From Sphingomonas sp. BK580 (GTDB lineage: Bacteria > Pseudomonadota > Alphaproteobacteria > Sphingomonadales > Sphingomonadaceae), in assembly GCF_014194975.1 (NCBI RefSeq), contig NZ_JACIAY010000003.1:186001-250000 (forward strand): a stretch of 64,000 bases of DNA, in the 5' to 3' direction. The notes under the pieces are model-generated. The model searched no databases, was not told the DNA's origin, and was given only the letters and a program-made list of their open reading frames with translations. Both the position numbers and the translations under genes were made by a program. Numbering within the stretch: the stretch's first letter is position 1; every line of letters starts with the position of its first letter. Shown here piece after piece: positions 40,687 to 51,323 of the stretch.

Positions 40687-40716
40687 TTGACACCTAGCTC
40701 AACGCCACGGATCAAT
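40687..40716 (+). promoter_or_regulatory. candidate promoter of the DUF4403 gene
   Basis: A perfect TTGACA at 40687-40692 and a weak ATCAAT at 40711-40716, 18 nt apart, lie about 50 nt before the GTG start. The rest of the 276-nt gap after cysH shows nothing further. Confidence 0.4.
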
Positions 40717-40764
40717 CGAGCGGCCGAGGGTGCGACGCTCAGCCGCACCTCGGGGGAGTCGATC

Positions 40765-42261
40765 GTGCCCCGTACCGCCCTCCCCGCTCCCCCGTGCTCC
40801 GCCACCCTGATGCTCCTCGCCACCGCGGTGCTGCTGAGCGGCTGCGGCAAGCAGCGCGACAACCCGGCGCCACTGCGCATCGAGGCGCAGGCCGGGCAGT
40901 TGCCTTCGGAGAGTTCGACCATCGTCGTGCCCGTCACCGCCGATCTCGCCGCGCTCGAGCGCGGGCTCAACCAGGAGACGCCGCGCGTGCTGTGGACGAT
41001 CGACCAGCACCGTGACCGTTGCGTCGCGGCCAAGAAGATCGATCTCGGGATCGGCAAACTGAAGGTGCTGCCCGATCTCGGCTGCCGCCTCGTCGGCCGG
41101 GTCACGCGCGGCGCGATCCGGCTCTCGGGCAAGGGCGAGCGGCTCGACCTGGTCATGCCGGTGAGCGCGGCGATCACCGCGCAGAACGTCGGCGGCGTGC
41201 TGAGCAAGACCGCCACCGGCACTGCCGTGGTGCGCGCCACCGGGCGGCTCGGCATCGTGGGCGACTGGCAGCCCACCGCCAAGCTCGACATCGCCTATGA
41301 TTGGCGCGAGGAACCCGGCGTCGACGTCGCGGGCCAGCGCGTCACCTTCACCTCGCGCGCGGACGCCAAGCTGCGCGGCATCGTCGGCAAGCTCGAGCGC
41401 GACCTGCCGCGCCAGCTCGCCAAGCTGCACCTGCGCGACCAGCTCGCGCAGCTCTGGCCGCAGGGCTTCACGTCGATCGAGCTGAGCAAGCGCAACCCGC
41501 CCGCCTGGTTGCGCGTGACTCCGCGCGCGCTCGGCTTCGGCGGCTATCGCGTCGACGGTCGCACGCTGCGGCTGACGCTCGCCGCCGAGGCGCTGACGGA
41601 AACCTTCGTCGGCCAGCGCCCCCCCGACCCGGCGGTGACGCCACTGCCCGCGCCGACGCGGGTCAGCGATCGCGCCGGACTGCGCTTCTCGGTGCCGGTG
41701 CTCGCCGACTACCGCACGCTCGAGCCGGTGGTCGAGCGCGCGCTGCGCAAGCTCGCCGCGCGCGGGATCAGCGTGACCGGGGTCGGGCCCGTCGACGTCG
41801 CGTTCGGGAAGGTCACCGTCTACGCCACCCAGGGCGGCCGACTCGCGGTGGGTGTGCGCGCGAAGGTGACGCCGCGCGCGGTCGGCAGCGCCTCCACCAG
41901 CGGCGAGGCCTGGTTGACCGCGGTGCCCTACAACGATCCCGGTTCGCAGCTGGTGCGCGCGCGCGACGTCCAGCTGGTCGCGCGCACCGACTCGACGGCG
42001 ATCGACCTGCTGATCCGGCTGCTCGCCGAGACGCAGGTGCAGCGCGCGGTCGCCCTCGCGCTCCAGCACGATTTCCACGACGACTATGCCCAGGTGCTCG
42101 GCAAAGCGCAGCGCGCGATCGGAGCACGGCAGCAGGGCGACTTCTTCCTCTCCACCGATGTCACCTCCGTCGCGAACGGTCAGTTGCAGGTCACCGGCGC
42201 GGGGCTGTTCCTGCCGGTGCGCGCGGAAGGTACCGCGATGATCGCCTACCGGCCGCGGTGA
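40765..42261 (+). CDS. DUF4403 family lipoprotein
   Basis: A 498-residue protein with a lipoprotein signal (LLATAVLLSGCGKQ, lipobox LSGC near residue 27), so it is likely anchored in the outer membrane or periplasm. The mature part is a repeated beta-rich DUF4403 fold related to bactericidal-permeability-increasing/TULIP-type lipid-binding proteins; that structural relation is known for the family only in outline. Function is unknown; lipid handling in the envelope is plausible. The GTG at 40765 has GGGGAG about 7 nt upstream, which decides the start over an 85-codon in-frame extension. Confidence 0.85.
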   Translation: MPRTALPAPPCSATLMLLATAVLLSGCGKQRDNPAPLRIEAQAGQLPSESSTIVVPVTADLAALERGLNQETPRVLWTIDQHRDRCVAAKKIDLGIGKLKVLPDLGCRLVGRVTRGAIRLSGKGERLDLVMPVSAAITAQNVGGVLSKTATGTAVVRATGRLGIVGDWQPTAKLDIAYDWREEPGVDVAGQRVTFTSRADAKLRGIVGKLERDLPRQLAKLHLRDQLAQLWPQGFTSIELSKRNPPAWLRVTPRALGFGGYRVDGRTLRLTLAAEALTETFVGQRPPDPAVTPLPAPTRVSDRAGLRFSVPVLADYRTLEPVVERALRKLAARGISVTGVGPVDVAFGKVTVYATQGGRLAVGVRAKVTPRAVGSASTSGEAWLTAVPYNDPGSQLVRARDVQLVARTDSTAIDLLIRLLAETQVQRAVALALQHDFHDDYAQVLGKAQRAIGARQQGDFFLSTDVTSVANGQLQVTGAGLFLPVRAEGTAMIAYRPR

Positions 42262-42624
42262 GATCCCGACGCGCCGGTGCGGGAGTTCGCCACGCGCGGG
42301 AGATCACGCGGCGGCGCGAGGTAAGACGCTCGCGCGGAGGTGCGGGGACACGGAGGCTCCGCACGCGGGCAAGCATCGCCTGCTCAGTACGGGCGAGCTC
42401 GACGAACGACGGGATCTTCCCGAAAAAGACCTCGGATCGCTCAGATGCGACCCCGCAGTCCGTCGCGCCGGGGACAGTGGCGAGTCATCGTGCCGCGCAC
42501 ATGAGCCGCGCGGCACACCGGGCGCGAGGCATGGCGGTGCAGGGTCGCCGCGGGAAAGAGGATGACACTCGCAGCGACGCGGCGTGAACCTGCCTGCCCC
42601 GCCGCCCGCGAGAACGAACGTCTC
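42262..42624. other. 363-nt gene-free region between convergent genes
   Basis: No gene with coding character could be supported on either strand, and I see no strong hairpin beyond a 5-bp TCCCG/CGGGA pairing near 42265-42285. Confidence 0.5.
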
Positions 42625-42990
42625 TCAGCGCAGCAGATCGGAGACCTTGTCGAGGAAGCTCGCGATATGGTCGGGCTTGGACACGAAGGCGTCGGCCCCG
42701 GCGGCGAAGCAGGCGTCCATGTCGTGCTGGCTCTGCAGCACGGTGAGCGCCATCACCGGGATCGTGCGAGTCGCGGGCGCACCTTTGAGCGTCTCGATGA
42801 CGTCGAGCCCGCTCACGTTGGGCAGGCGGATGTCGACGATGATCGCGTCGGGCGCGATCGTCTCAGCCGCATCGAGCACGCCGCGTTCGTCGGTGACCAC
42901 GCGCGGGTCGTAGCCGCCGATCGTCAGCCAGGAGGCGTAGAGTTTGCGATGGCTCGGATCGTCCTCGACCAGCATGATACGCTTCTTCAT
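42625..42990 (-). CDS. single-domain response regulator
   Basis: A 121-residue CheY/DivK-like receiver domain with no output domain. The acidic pair is in MLVEDDPSHRK, the phospho-acceptor Asp is in AIIVDIRLPNVSG, the switch Thr is in VMALTV and the invariant Lys in FVSKPD. All catalytic positions are intact, so it can be phosphorylated. It has no adjacent kinase; the upstream gene on the same strand is a GAF-domain protein. It might receive phosphate from an unlinked kinase. Confidence 0.92.
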   Translation of the reverse strand: MKKRIMLVEDDPSHRKLYASWLTIGGYDPRVVTDERGVLDAAETIAPDAIIVDIRLPNVSGLDVIETLKGAPATRTIPVMALTVLQSQHDMDACFAAGADAFVSKPDHIASFLDKVSDLLR

Positions 42991-43076
42991 CCGTCTCCCT
43001 CGCTGGGCTGCGCACCGCGGCAGCCGGCGGCTCTATCATTCAACGATCGCCCTCGTCGGGCATGCGGCGCGGCGCG

Positions 43077-43553
43077 TCAATGCGCGATCAGGCGCTCCAC
43101 CCCGCGCGCGAGCTCGCCCAGCCGGTAGAGGTCGGGCAGCACGTCGTGGAGCCTGTCATCGATGACGCAGAGCGCGCCTAGCGGGTAGCCGGCGCGATCG
43201 ACCAGCGGCAGCCCGGCGTAGAAGCGGATGAACGGCGCCGCGGTGACCAGGGGATTGTCGGCGAAGCGTTTGTCGTGGCGCGCGTCGGGCACGATCATCG
43301 GCTCGCCGGGACGGTGGATCGCGTGCGCGCAGAAGGACACCGCGCGCGGCATCTCGTCTTCCACGTCGCCGATCTTGGAGACGAAGCACTGGCGGCGACG
43401 ATCGATGATCGAGATCGCCGCGATCGGCGTGTGCGCGACCCGCGCCGCCTCCTCCACTACGTCCTGTAGCGCGGCGTGCTGGTCACGCGCGGGCTGCCAC
43501 ACGCGCTCCACCGCGTGGAGGCGTCGCTCCTCATCGAACGGCACGAAGGCCAC
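43077..43553 (-). CDS. GAF domain-containing protein
   Basis: A 158-residue protein consisting of one GAF domain: AAISIIDRRRQCFVSKIGDVE, SFCAHAIHRPGEPMIVPDA and RFYAGLPLVDRAGYPLGALCV are the family's three blocks. No kinase, cyclase or DNA-binding domain is attached. The Cys in FCAHAI sits where some GAF domains bind bilins or nitric oxide targets, which is only suggestive. The start is a GTG with GGAAGG directly upstream. A perfect palindrome lies 16-37 nt before it. The response regulator follows 86 nt downstream. Confidence 0.88.
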   Translation of the reverse strand: MAFVPFDEERRLHAVERVWQPARDQHAALQDVVEEAARVAHTPIAAISIIDRRRQCFVSKIGDVEDEMPRAVSFCAHAIHRPGEPMIVPDARHDKRFADNPLVTAAPFIRFYAGLPLVDRAGYPLGALCVIDDRLHDVLPDLYRLGELARGVERLIAH

Positions 43554-43568
43554 CCTTCCATCCTCTTA

Positions 43569-43590
43569 ATCTACTACCGGCGTAGTAGAT
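43569..43590 (-). promoter_or_regulatory. perfect 22-bp dyad ahead of the GAF gene
   Basis: ATCTACTAC-CGGC-GTAGTAGAT has 9-bp perfect arms and is AT-rich for this genome. It lies 16-37 nt before the GAF gene's GTG, where an operator or a leader hairpin would be expected. It is 77 nt beyond the stop of the preceding lipoprotein gene, so a terminator is the alternative. Confidence 0.55.
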
Positions 43591-43666
43591 CGCACAGTCC
43601 GGCCCCGGTTCGCCCTCGTCAAGCGCGAACCGATCCATTCCGGCGGAGACCCGCGCGGTGGTCGGA

Positions 43667-43972
43667 TCAGTCGCGATCCGTCTCGCGGCGCGCGCGCGCG
43701 GTCATACCCGTCGCCGACGCATCGTCGAGCATCTGCTCGTCGGGCGCGGGCGTCTCCTCGGGCGGCAGCGCCGCGGTGGCGTTGGTGAGATCGCTCGGCG
43801 ATGCGACCGGCGAGGGCTCGGGAGTGGGCGTGGGCTCGGGCGTGGGCGACGACTCCGCACTGGGCGTCGGCTCGGGTGCGGGCGCGGGCTCGCGCGAGCA
43901 CGCCGCGACGGCCAAAGCGGCGGTCGCGAGCAGCGGTAGCATCAGTCGCTTCGTCATCGTCATCATCCTCAT
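43667..43972 (-). CDS. small Pro-rich lipoprotein coupled to L,D-transpeptidase
   Basis: A 101-residue protein. The N-terminal signal MTKRLMLPLLATAALAVAAC ends in a lipobox (AVAAC), so it is membrane-anchored. The mature part is an extended Pro/Glu/Thr/Ser stretch with PTPEP-type repeats and then an acidic/Arg-ended tail, without any catalytic motif. Such regions act as spacers through the periplasm or cell wall. The first ATG overlaps the stop of the L,D-transpeptidase gene (ATGA). Three ATGs lie within six codons, so the exact start is uncertain. Confidence 0.7.
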   Translation of the reverse strand: MRMMTMTKRLMLPLLATAALAVAACSREPAPAPEPTPSAESSPTPEPTPTPEPSPVASPSDLTNATAALPPEETPAPDEQMLDDASATGMTARARRETDRD

Positions 43973-45510
43973 CGCGCCGCCACCTGCACCTGCACCGCCG
44001 AGCGCCGCTCGACGCTGGCGGCGAGCCGCGCGTCCCAGCTGTACGGGTCCTCGCGGAAGCCTACCTGCCCGCTCGGGCTGGCGAAAGCCGTCCAGTAGAG
44101 CAGATAGACGCTGACCGGTGTCGCCATCGCCGCGCGCACCGTCTTGCCCGCCGCCACGGTGGAGTCGATCGTCTCGGGCGGCCACTCGGGCGTGTCGCGC
44201 AGCATCAGCCGGGCGAGGTCGGCGGGCTTCTCCAGCCGCACGCAGCCGTGGCTCGACAGCCGATCGAAGCGCGAGAAGCCAGAGCGCGCCGGCGTGTCGT
44301 GCAGATAGACCGCGAAGTCGTTGGGGAAATCGAACTTGTAGCGGCCGAGCGCGCTCTTCTCGGACGATTGCTGCAGGCGCTTGCCGCCGTTCCCCGTGTC
44401 GATCACGCGGAAGCCGTTGCGCTTGAGATAGCCCGGGCTTGCCTTCTCCTTCGGCCACAGCTCTTTGGTCGCGATGGACGTGGGCACGTTCCACGGCGGG
44501 TTGAGCACGATGCTGCTGATCTTGGAGATGAGCATCGGTGTCTCGTTGCCGGGCCGGCCGGTGACCGCCTTCATCGACATCACCGGCTCGTCACCCTCGA
44601 AGACGGTGAGCACCGCCGCGGCGATGTTGACCTGGACCCGCTTCTTGTCGAGCTCGGGCGGCAGCCAGCGCCAGCGCTCGAGATTGGCCATGATCTGGCG
44701 CATGCGCCGCTCGACCGGCACGTTGAGCGCGGCGAGCGTCTGCGCGCCCACCTGCCCGACCGGGTTGAGCCCGTAGCGGCGCTGCGCGCGCCGGACCGCC
44801 TCGAGCAGCGCCGCGTCGAACGTCTCCCCTGACGGCGACACCTGCGGATCTTCGAGCGCGAGCCGCTCGCGCAGCCTCGCCACGTCGGCGCCGCGGCTGC
44901 CGAAGACGGGCGTGGCGGTCAGCGTATTCCAGCCGCCCTTGTCGGCGATGGCGCGATAGCGCGCGAGCCCGGCCACGAGCGTGTCATAGCCCTGGTAGGG
45001 GGGCGGCAGCGAGCGCAACCAGCTCGACAGCCGATCGCGCGAGACCGCCTCGGCGAACGCGGGCAACGGGTCATACGCGGTCGGGCGTACGCCCCAGTCT
45101 TTCTGGAAGTCCTCGGGCATCAGCCGCCCGGCATGGACCGCCCGTGCGTGGTCGAGCGCGGCACGCACCATCGCTTCGGACCCGAGCGAGTCGAGGTCGG
45201 TGCGCCGCGTCAGCCGCAGCCCCTGCGCGAGCTCGTCGTCGGCGATCAGCGCGGCGAGCTGCTGGCGCTGCGCCGCGCCGAGCGTCGGCAGCGGAACGCT
45301 CGGCGCCACCGGTGGGACGGGGACGACCGGGACCGGCGCGGGCGGCACCGGCGAGGCCGGGACCTGGGTGGACGCGGGCGTCTGGAGCGCCGGCGGGACA
45401 GCGGGCGCGGCGACCTGCGCGGCCGCGGGCGCGACCAGCGCGACGATGGCGGCGAACGTGCCGGCGCGCCAGAGCAGGCGGCGGCGCGAGAGAGCGGGAC
45501 GCTGGTTCAT
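43969..45510 (-). CDS. L,D-transpeptidase (YcbB/LdtD-like)
   Basis: A 513-residue cell-wall cross-linking enzyme. A signal peptide with a twin-Arg-like N-terminus (SRRRLLWRAGTFAAIVAL) precedes a Pro/Ala-rich linker. A scaffold domain and a peptidoglycan-binding domain (DVARLRERL to AQTLAALNVPVERRM) follow, then the YkuD catalytic domain with SSHGCVRLEKP, whose Cys is the nucleophile. It forms 3-3 links in peptidoglycan or attaches proteins to it. The ATG at 45510 is chosen because the signal peptide follows directly. The small lipoprotein gene overlaps its end. Confidence 0.92.
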   Translation of the reverse strand: MNQRPALSRRRLLWRAGTFAAIVALVAPAAAQVAAPAVPPALQTPASTQVPASPVPPAPVPVVPVPPVAPSVPLPTLGAAQRQQLAALIADDELAQGLRLTRRTDLDSLGSEAMVRAALDHARAVHAGRLMPEDFQKDWGVRPTAYDPLPAFAEAVSRDRLSSWLRSLPPPYQGYDTLVAGLARYRAIADKGGWNTLTATPVFGSRGADVARLRERLALEDPQVSPSGETFDAALLEAVRRAQRRYGLNPVGQVGAQTLAALNVPVERRMRQIMANLERWRWLPPELDKKRVQVNIAAAVLTVFEGDEPVMSMKAVTGRPGNETPMLISKISSIVLNPPWNVPTSIATKELWPKEKASPGYLKRNGFRVIDTGNGGKRLQQSSEKSALGRYKFDFPNDFAVYLHDTPARSGFSRFDRLSSHGCVRLEKPADLARLMLRDTPEWPPETIDSTVAAGKTVRAAMATPVSVYLLYWTAFASPSGQVGFREDPYSWDARLAASVERRSAVQVQVAAR

Positions 45511-45738
45511 CGCGCTCCCTCTAGAGCGCCGCGCGGTCGGTGGGAACACCCAGAAACAGGCGCGGGATGGCGTGGCCACGGCGGGCCCGGCCGGGGGCGG
45601 GCAGGTCTTCTCGCCGCGGGGCGGGGTTCCGGATGTGAGGCACGCGTGCGCTACCCGAGACCCTGCCCACTTTGGCCCGCGCCTTCGCCCGCACCCGGTC
45701 GAAGCCGTCGCCTGCGAGACCGGGCCCCGCTCAGCGCT

Positions 45739-46190
45739 TCACCCTTCCCGACGCGTCAGCAGCGCGGTGCGGAGGCACTGGCACACCAGCTCGTCCCGCT
45801 GGTTGTGCAGCCGGTGCTCGAACGTCACCAGCCCCGCCTCCGGGCGCGAGCGGCTGTCGCGCAGCGCGGTGACCTCGCTCGCGGCGCGCAGCGTGTCGCC
45901 GATGAACACGGGCGCGGGCATCACGACCTTGTCGTAACCGAGATTGGCGATCAGCGTGCCCAGCGTGGTCTCCGCCACCGACAGGCCGATCATCAGCGCG
46001 AAGGTGAAGGTCCCATTGACCAGGATCCGCCCGAATTCGGACGCGCGCGCCGCCTCGGCGTCGAGGTGGAGCGGCTGGGGATTATGCGTCATCGTCGAGA
46101 AGAGCAGGTTGTCCGTCTCGGTCACGGTGCGGCGGATCGGATGCTCGACCCGGTCGCCGACCGCCCATTCGTCATAGCATCGCCCTGCCA

Positions 46191-46191
<1 letters not shown>
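45739..46191 (-). CDS. MaoC family hydratase/dehydratase
   Basis: A 150-residue hot-dog-fold protein with TMTHNPQPLHLDAEAA, the active-site motif of the MaoC subgroup that includes mesaconyl/beta-methylmalyl-CoA-type enzymes, and EFGRILVNGTFTFALMIGL. It is the last gene of the leucine-degradation operon and overlaps the biotin-carboxylase gene (TGATG). A hydratase acting on a branched enoyl-CoA of this pathway would fit; this is inference. A GTG one codon upstream is also in frame. Confidence 0.88.
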
Positions 46192-48032
<1,841 letters not shown>

Positions 48033-48144
48033 GGGGTTACCTCCGGAGCACGGGGGTGAGCGGCGGAAGCGTCGTTCCCGCTCTGGCGTCGTGCTGAGCG
48101 CGTCTCAGCAGCCACCGCGCCGCGCGCGCCGCCCCACGAGAGAG

Positions 48145-48282
48145 AGGACGGCCAAGCAGCCCCGCGTCTACATCATCGCGAGCCAGCGCCAAGGCACGCT
48201 GTACATCGGCGTTACCGCCGACCTGCTCGCGCGATCGGATCAGCATCGCGACAGGGCGGACGGCTTCACTGGCCGCGACTGA
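48145..48282 (+). pseudogene. remnant of a GIY-YIG endonuclease-domain gene
   Basis: On the plus strand, opposite to the liu operon and inside its 264-nt gap, a frame reads PRVYIIASQRQGTLYIGVTADLLAR... DQHRD...GFTGRD then stops. That is the N-terminal half of the small GIY-YIG proteins (family pattern VYILAS..GTLYIGVT.DL..R...H). The expected second half with the catalytic Glu is missing, and there is no start codon close before it. It is most likely a decayed gene. Confidence 0.65.
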
Positions 48283-48296
48283 GCCACCCCGCTGCC

Positions 48297-49898
48297 TCAC
48301 ATCCGGAACACCCCGAACCGGGGCGCCTCCTCGACCGGTGCGTTGAGGCATGCGGCCAGCGCGAGTCCGAGCACGTCGCGCGTCTGCGCCGGATCGATCA
48401 CACCGTCATCCCACAGCCGCGCGGTCGCGTAATAGGGGTTGCCCTCGTCCTCATACTTCTGGCGCACCGGCGCCTTGAAGGCCTCGGCCTCGTCCGCCGT
48501 CCAGGTCGCCGCGTCGCGGTGGACGGTGGCGAGCACCGCGGCGGCCTGCTCACCGCCCATCACGCTGATCCGGCTGTTGGGCCAGCTGAAGAGGAAGCGC
48601 GGGCCGTAGGCGCGACCGCACATGCCGTAATTGCCCGCGCCGAAGCTGCCGCCGATCAGCAGCGTCAGCTTGGGCACGCTGGCGGTGGCGACCGCGGTGA
48701 CGAGCTTGGCGCCGTGCTTGGCGATGCCCTCCGCCTCATACTTGCCCCCGACCATGAAGCCCGAGATGTTCTGCAGGAACAGGAGCGGCACGCGACGCTG
48801 GCACGCCAGCTCGATGAAGTGCGCCCCCTTCTGCGCGCTCTCGGAGAAGAGCACGCCGTTGTTCGCCAGGATCGCCACCGGCATGCCGTGGAGATGCGCG
48901 AAGCCGCACACCAGGCTGCTGCCGAACAGCGGCTTGAACTCGTGGAAGCGCGAGCCGTCGACCAGCCGCGCGATCACCTCACGCACCTCATAGGGTGCGC
49001 GCACGTCCCTCGGCACGATCCCGTATAGCTCGTCGGCCGGGTAGAGCGGTGCGGCCGCCGGCGCGAGATTGACCGTCGTCGGCGGCGGCGGCGGCAAAGT
49101 GGCGATGATGTCGCGCACGATCGTCAGCGCGTGAGGATCATCCTCGGCGACATGGTCGACCACGCCCGACCGGCGGCCATGCGTGTCCGCGCCGCCGAGC
49201 TCCTCCGCGCTGATCTCCTCGCCGGTCGCCGCCTTCACCAGCGGCGGCCCGGCGAGGAAGATCGTCCCCTGCCCGCGCACGATCACCGTCTCGTCCGACA
49301 TCGCCGGGACATAGGCACCCCCCGCAGTGCAGCTGCCCATCACGCACGCCACCTGCGCGATGCCACGCGCCGACATCTGCGCCTGATTGAAGAAGATCCG
49401 ACCGAAGTGATCTCTGTCGGGAAAGACCTCGGCCTGGTGCGGCAGGTTGGCACCGCCGGAGTCGACGAGATAGACGCACGGCAGCCGGTTCTCGAGCGCG
49501 ATCTCCTGCGCGCGCAGATGCTTCTTCACGGTGAGCGGGTAATAGGTGCCGCCCTTCACCGTGGCATCGTTGGCGACGATCATCACCTGTCGCCCCGCGA
49601 CGGTACCCACGCCGCAGATCAGCCCGGCGCCCGGCACCTCGTCGCCGTAGAGCCCGCCCGCGGCGAGCTGGCCGATCTCGAGGAACGCCGCGCCCGCGTC
49701 GAGCAAGCGCTCGACCCGCTCGCGCGGCAGCAGCTTGCCCCGGGCGGTGTGGCGCTCGCGCGACGTCGCGCTGCCGCCCAGCGCCGCCGCGGCGACTCGT
49801 TCGCGCAACTCGGCGGCGAGCGCGCGATGGTGCGCCTCAGCGGCGCGGAAGCGGTCGTCGTCGCGCGCGATCGTCGAGGCGAGGACGGGCGCGCTCAC
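48297..49898 (-). CDS. liuB: methylcrotonyl-CoA carboxylase, carboxyltransferase subunit
   Basis: A 533-residue beta subunit. The carboxyltransferase folds show [54 protein letters not shown] and the C-terminal [20 protein letters not shown] with [15 protein letters not shown], all characteristic of the MCC beta chain. It transfers CO2 from biotin on LiuD to 3-methylcrotonyl-CoA. The start GTG overlaps the liuA stop (GTGA). Confidence 0.93.
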   Translation of the reverse strand: MSAPVLASTIARDDDRFRAAEAHHRALAAELRERVAAAALGGSATSRERHTARGKLLPRERVERLLDAGAAFLEIGQLAAGGLYGDEVPGAGLICGVGTVAGRQVMIVANDATVKGGTYYPLTVKKHLRAQEIALENRLPCVYLVDSGGANLPHQAEVFPDRDHFGRIFFNQAQMSARGIAQVACVMGSCTAGGAYVPAMSDETVIVRGQGTIFLAGPPLVKAATGEEISAEELGGADTHGRRSGVVDHVAEDDPHALTIVRDIIATLPPPPPTTVNLAPAAAPLYPADELYGIVPRDVRAPYEVREVIARLVDGSRFHEFKPLFGSSLVCGFAHLHGMPVAILANNGVLFSESAQKGAHFIELACQRRVPLLFLQNISGFMVGGKYEAEGIAKHGAKLVTAVATASVPKLTLLIGGSFGAGNYGMCGRAYGPRFLFSWPNSRISVMGGEQAAAVLATVHRDAATWTADEAEAFKAPVRQKYEDEGNPYYATARLWDDGVIDPAQTRDVLGLALAACLNAPVEEAPRFGVFRM

Positions 49899-51064
49899 TG
49901 CGCCACCGGCTCGGTCGCGCCGACCAGCTCGCGCCCGATCAGCATGCGGCGGATCTCGTTGGTGCCCGCGCCGATGTCGAGCAACTTCGCGTCGCGCAGG
50001 AAGCGCTCGACCGGCCAGTCTTTCGTATAGCCCGCCCCGCCGAGCGCCTGCACCGCCTCACCCGCGACACGGAAGGCGCTCTCCGAGGCGAGCAGGATCG
50101 CGCCCGCGGCGTCGAAGCGCGTGGTCCGCCCGGCGTCGCAGCTGCGCGCCACGGCGTAGACGTAGGCGCGCGCCGAGTTGAGCGCGACATACATGTCTGC
50201 CACCTTCGCCTGCATCAGCTGGAAGCTGCCGATCGCGCGCCCGAACTGGCGACGCTCGCGCAGGTACGGCAGCACCGTGTCGAGGCACGCCTGCATGATG
50301 CCGAGCTGGATCCCCGCGAGCACGGTACGCTCATAGTCGAGCCCGCTCATCAGGATGCCGACGCCACCGTTGAGCGGCCCCATCACGTTCGCGTCGGGCA
50401 CCTCACAGTCGGTGAACACCAGCTCGGCGGTGGGCGAGCCGCGCATCCCCATCTTGTCGATCTTCTGCCCGATCGCGAAGCCGGGCATGTCCCTCTCGAT
50501 CAGGAAGGTCGTGATGCCACGGCTGCCTTCGCCGGTCTTGGCATAGACCACCAAGGTGTCGGCGTACGGTGCGTTGGTGATCCAGAATTTGGTGCCGTTG
50601 AGCACCCAGCCGCGGTCGCTGCGGCGCGCGCTCAGCTTCATCGAGACGACGTCCGAGCCCGCCCCAGCCTCGGACATGGCGAGGCTGCCGACATGCTCGC
50701 CGGAGATCAGCCTGGGCAGGAAGCGTGCCTTCTGCTCGGGGTCGGCCCAGCGGCGGATCTGGTTGACGCACAGATTCGAGTGTGCGCCGTAGGACAGACC
50801 GATCGAGGCCGAGGCGCGCGCCACTTCCTCCTGCGCGACGACATGCTCGAGATAGCCCAGCCCGAGTCCGCCGTCCGCCTCGTCCACGGTGATGCCGTGC
50901 AGGCCGAGCTCGCCCATCGCCGGCCAGAGTTCGTCGCGCGGGAACCAGTCCTCGGCGTCGATCCGCGCCGCGAGCGGGGCGATCCTGTCGGCGGCGAAGC
51001 GTCGGGTCGTGTCGCGGATCATCTCCGCGTTCTCGCCCAGCGCGAAGTCGAAATCGGGCGTCAT
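49895..51064 (-). CDS. liuA: isovaleryl-CoA dehydrogenase
   Basis: A 389-residue acyl-CoA dehydrogenase. [18 protein letters not shown] and [19 protein letters not shown] form the flavin/substrate face. The catalytic Glu is in [12 protein letters not shown], on the helix position typical of isovaleryl-CoA dehydrogenase rather than the usual YEG site. It oxidises isovaleryl-CoA from leucine and passes electrons to ETF. First gene of the minus-strand operon liuA-liuB-liuD-MaoC; the divergent LysR gene starts 256 nt away. Confidence 0.93.
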   Translation of the reverse strand: MTPDFDFALGENAEMIRDTTRRFAADRIAPLAARIDAEDWFPRDELWPAMGELGLHGITVDEADGGLGLGYLEHVVAQEEVARASASIGLSYGAHSNLCVNQIRRWADPEQKARFLPRLISGEHVGSLAMSEAGAGSDVVSMKLSARRSDRGWVLNGTKFWITNAPYADTLVVYAKTGEGSRGITTFLIERDMPGFAIGQKIDKMGMRGSPTAELVFTDCEVPDANVMGPLNGGVGILMSGLDYERTVLAGIQLGIMQACLDTVLPYLRERRQFGRAIGSFQLMQAKVADMYVALNSARAYVYAVARSCDAGRTTRFDAAGAILLASESAFRVAGEAVQALGGAGYTKDWPVERFLRDAKLLDIGAGTNEIRRMLIGRELVGATEPVAQ

Positions 51065-51075
51065 GGCCGCATCCT

Positions 51076-51101
51076 CTACCGTTCCGGCGCTATCGTTCCG
51101 G
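51076..51101 (-). promoter_or_regulatory. tandem 12-bp direct repeats before liuA
   Basis: CCGGAACGATAG (51101-51090) and CCGGAACGGTAG (51087-51076) on the minus strand differ at one base and are spaced 14 bp start to start. They end 11 nt before the liuA ATG. They could be binding half-sites for the regulator of the operon. Confidence 0.4.
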
Positions 51102-51306
51102 ACCGTTCGCCTCGGCCACTTCGACCGCCTTCCCCGCTGAATCCGGAGTCCAGGTGGGGAAGGCTGATGGCTTCCACGCCGGCCTGCCCGACTGGACCCC
51201 GGCTTCCGCCGGGGAGGCGGCTCGAGGTACCGCGCGCCGACCCTTGTCGCGTATCGTCATACCAACGCCGAGCCGCCTTCCCAAGTTGAAGCGCGCGAAC
51301 ACATTC

Positions 51307-51323
51307 CATAGATACCGTCTATG
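51307..51323 (+). promoter_or_regulatory. LysR-type dyad covering the lysR start codon
   Basis: CATAGA-TACCG-TCTATG is a perfect 6-bp dyad whose right arm contains the lysR ATG (51321). Its core ATAGATACCGTCTAT fits the interrupted T-N11-A pattern of LysR-type binding sites. Binding there would suggest negative autoregulation. Confidence 0.5.

Noticed and set aside
42262..42587. Plus-strand open frame continuing past the DUF4403 gene
   Set aside because: It is a shifted shadow of the DUF4403 gene running into non-coding sequence; no start signal or homology could be supported.
48150..48282. Functional GIY-YIG endonuclease gene
   Set aside because: No start codon, about half the normal domain length, and the region expected to carry the catalytic Glu is missing.
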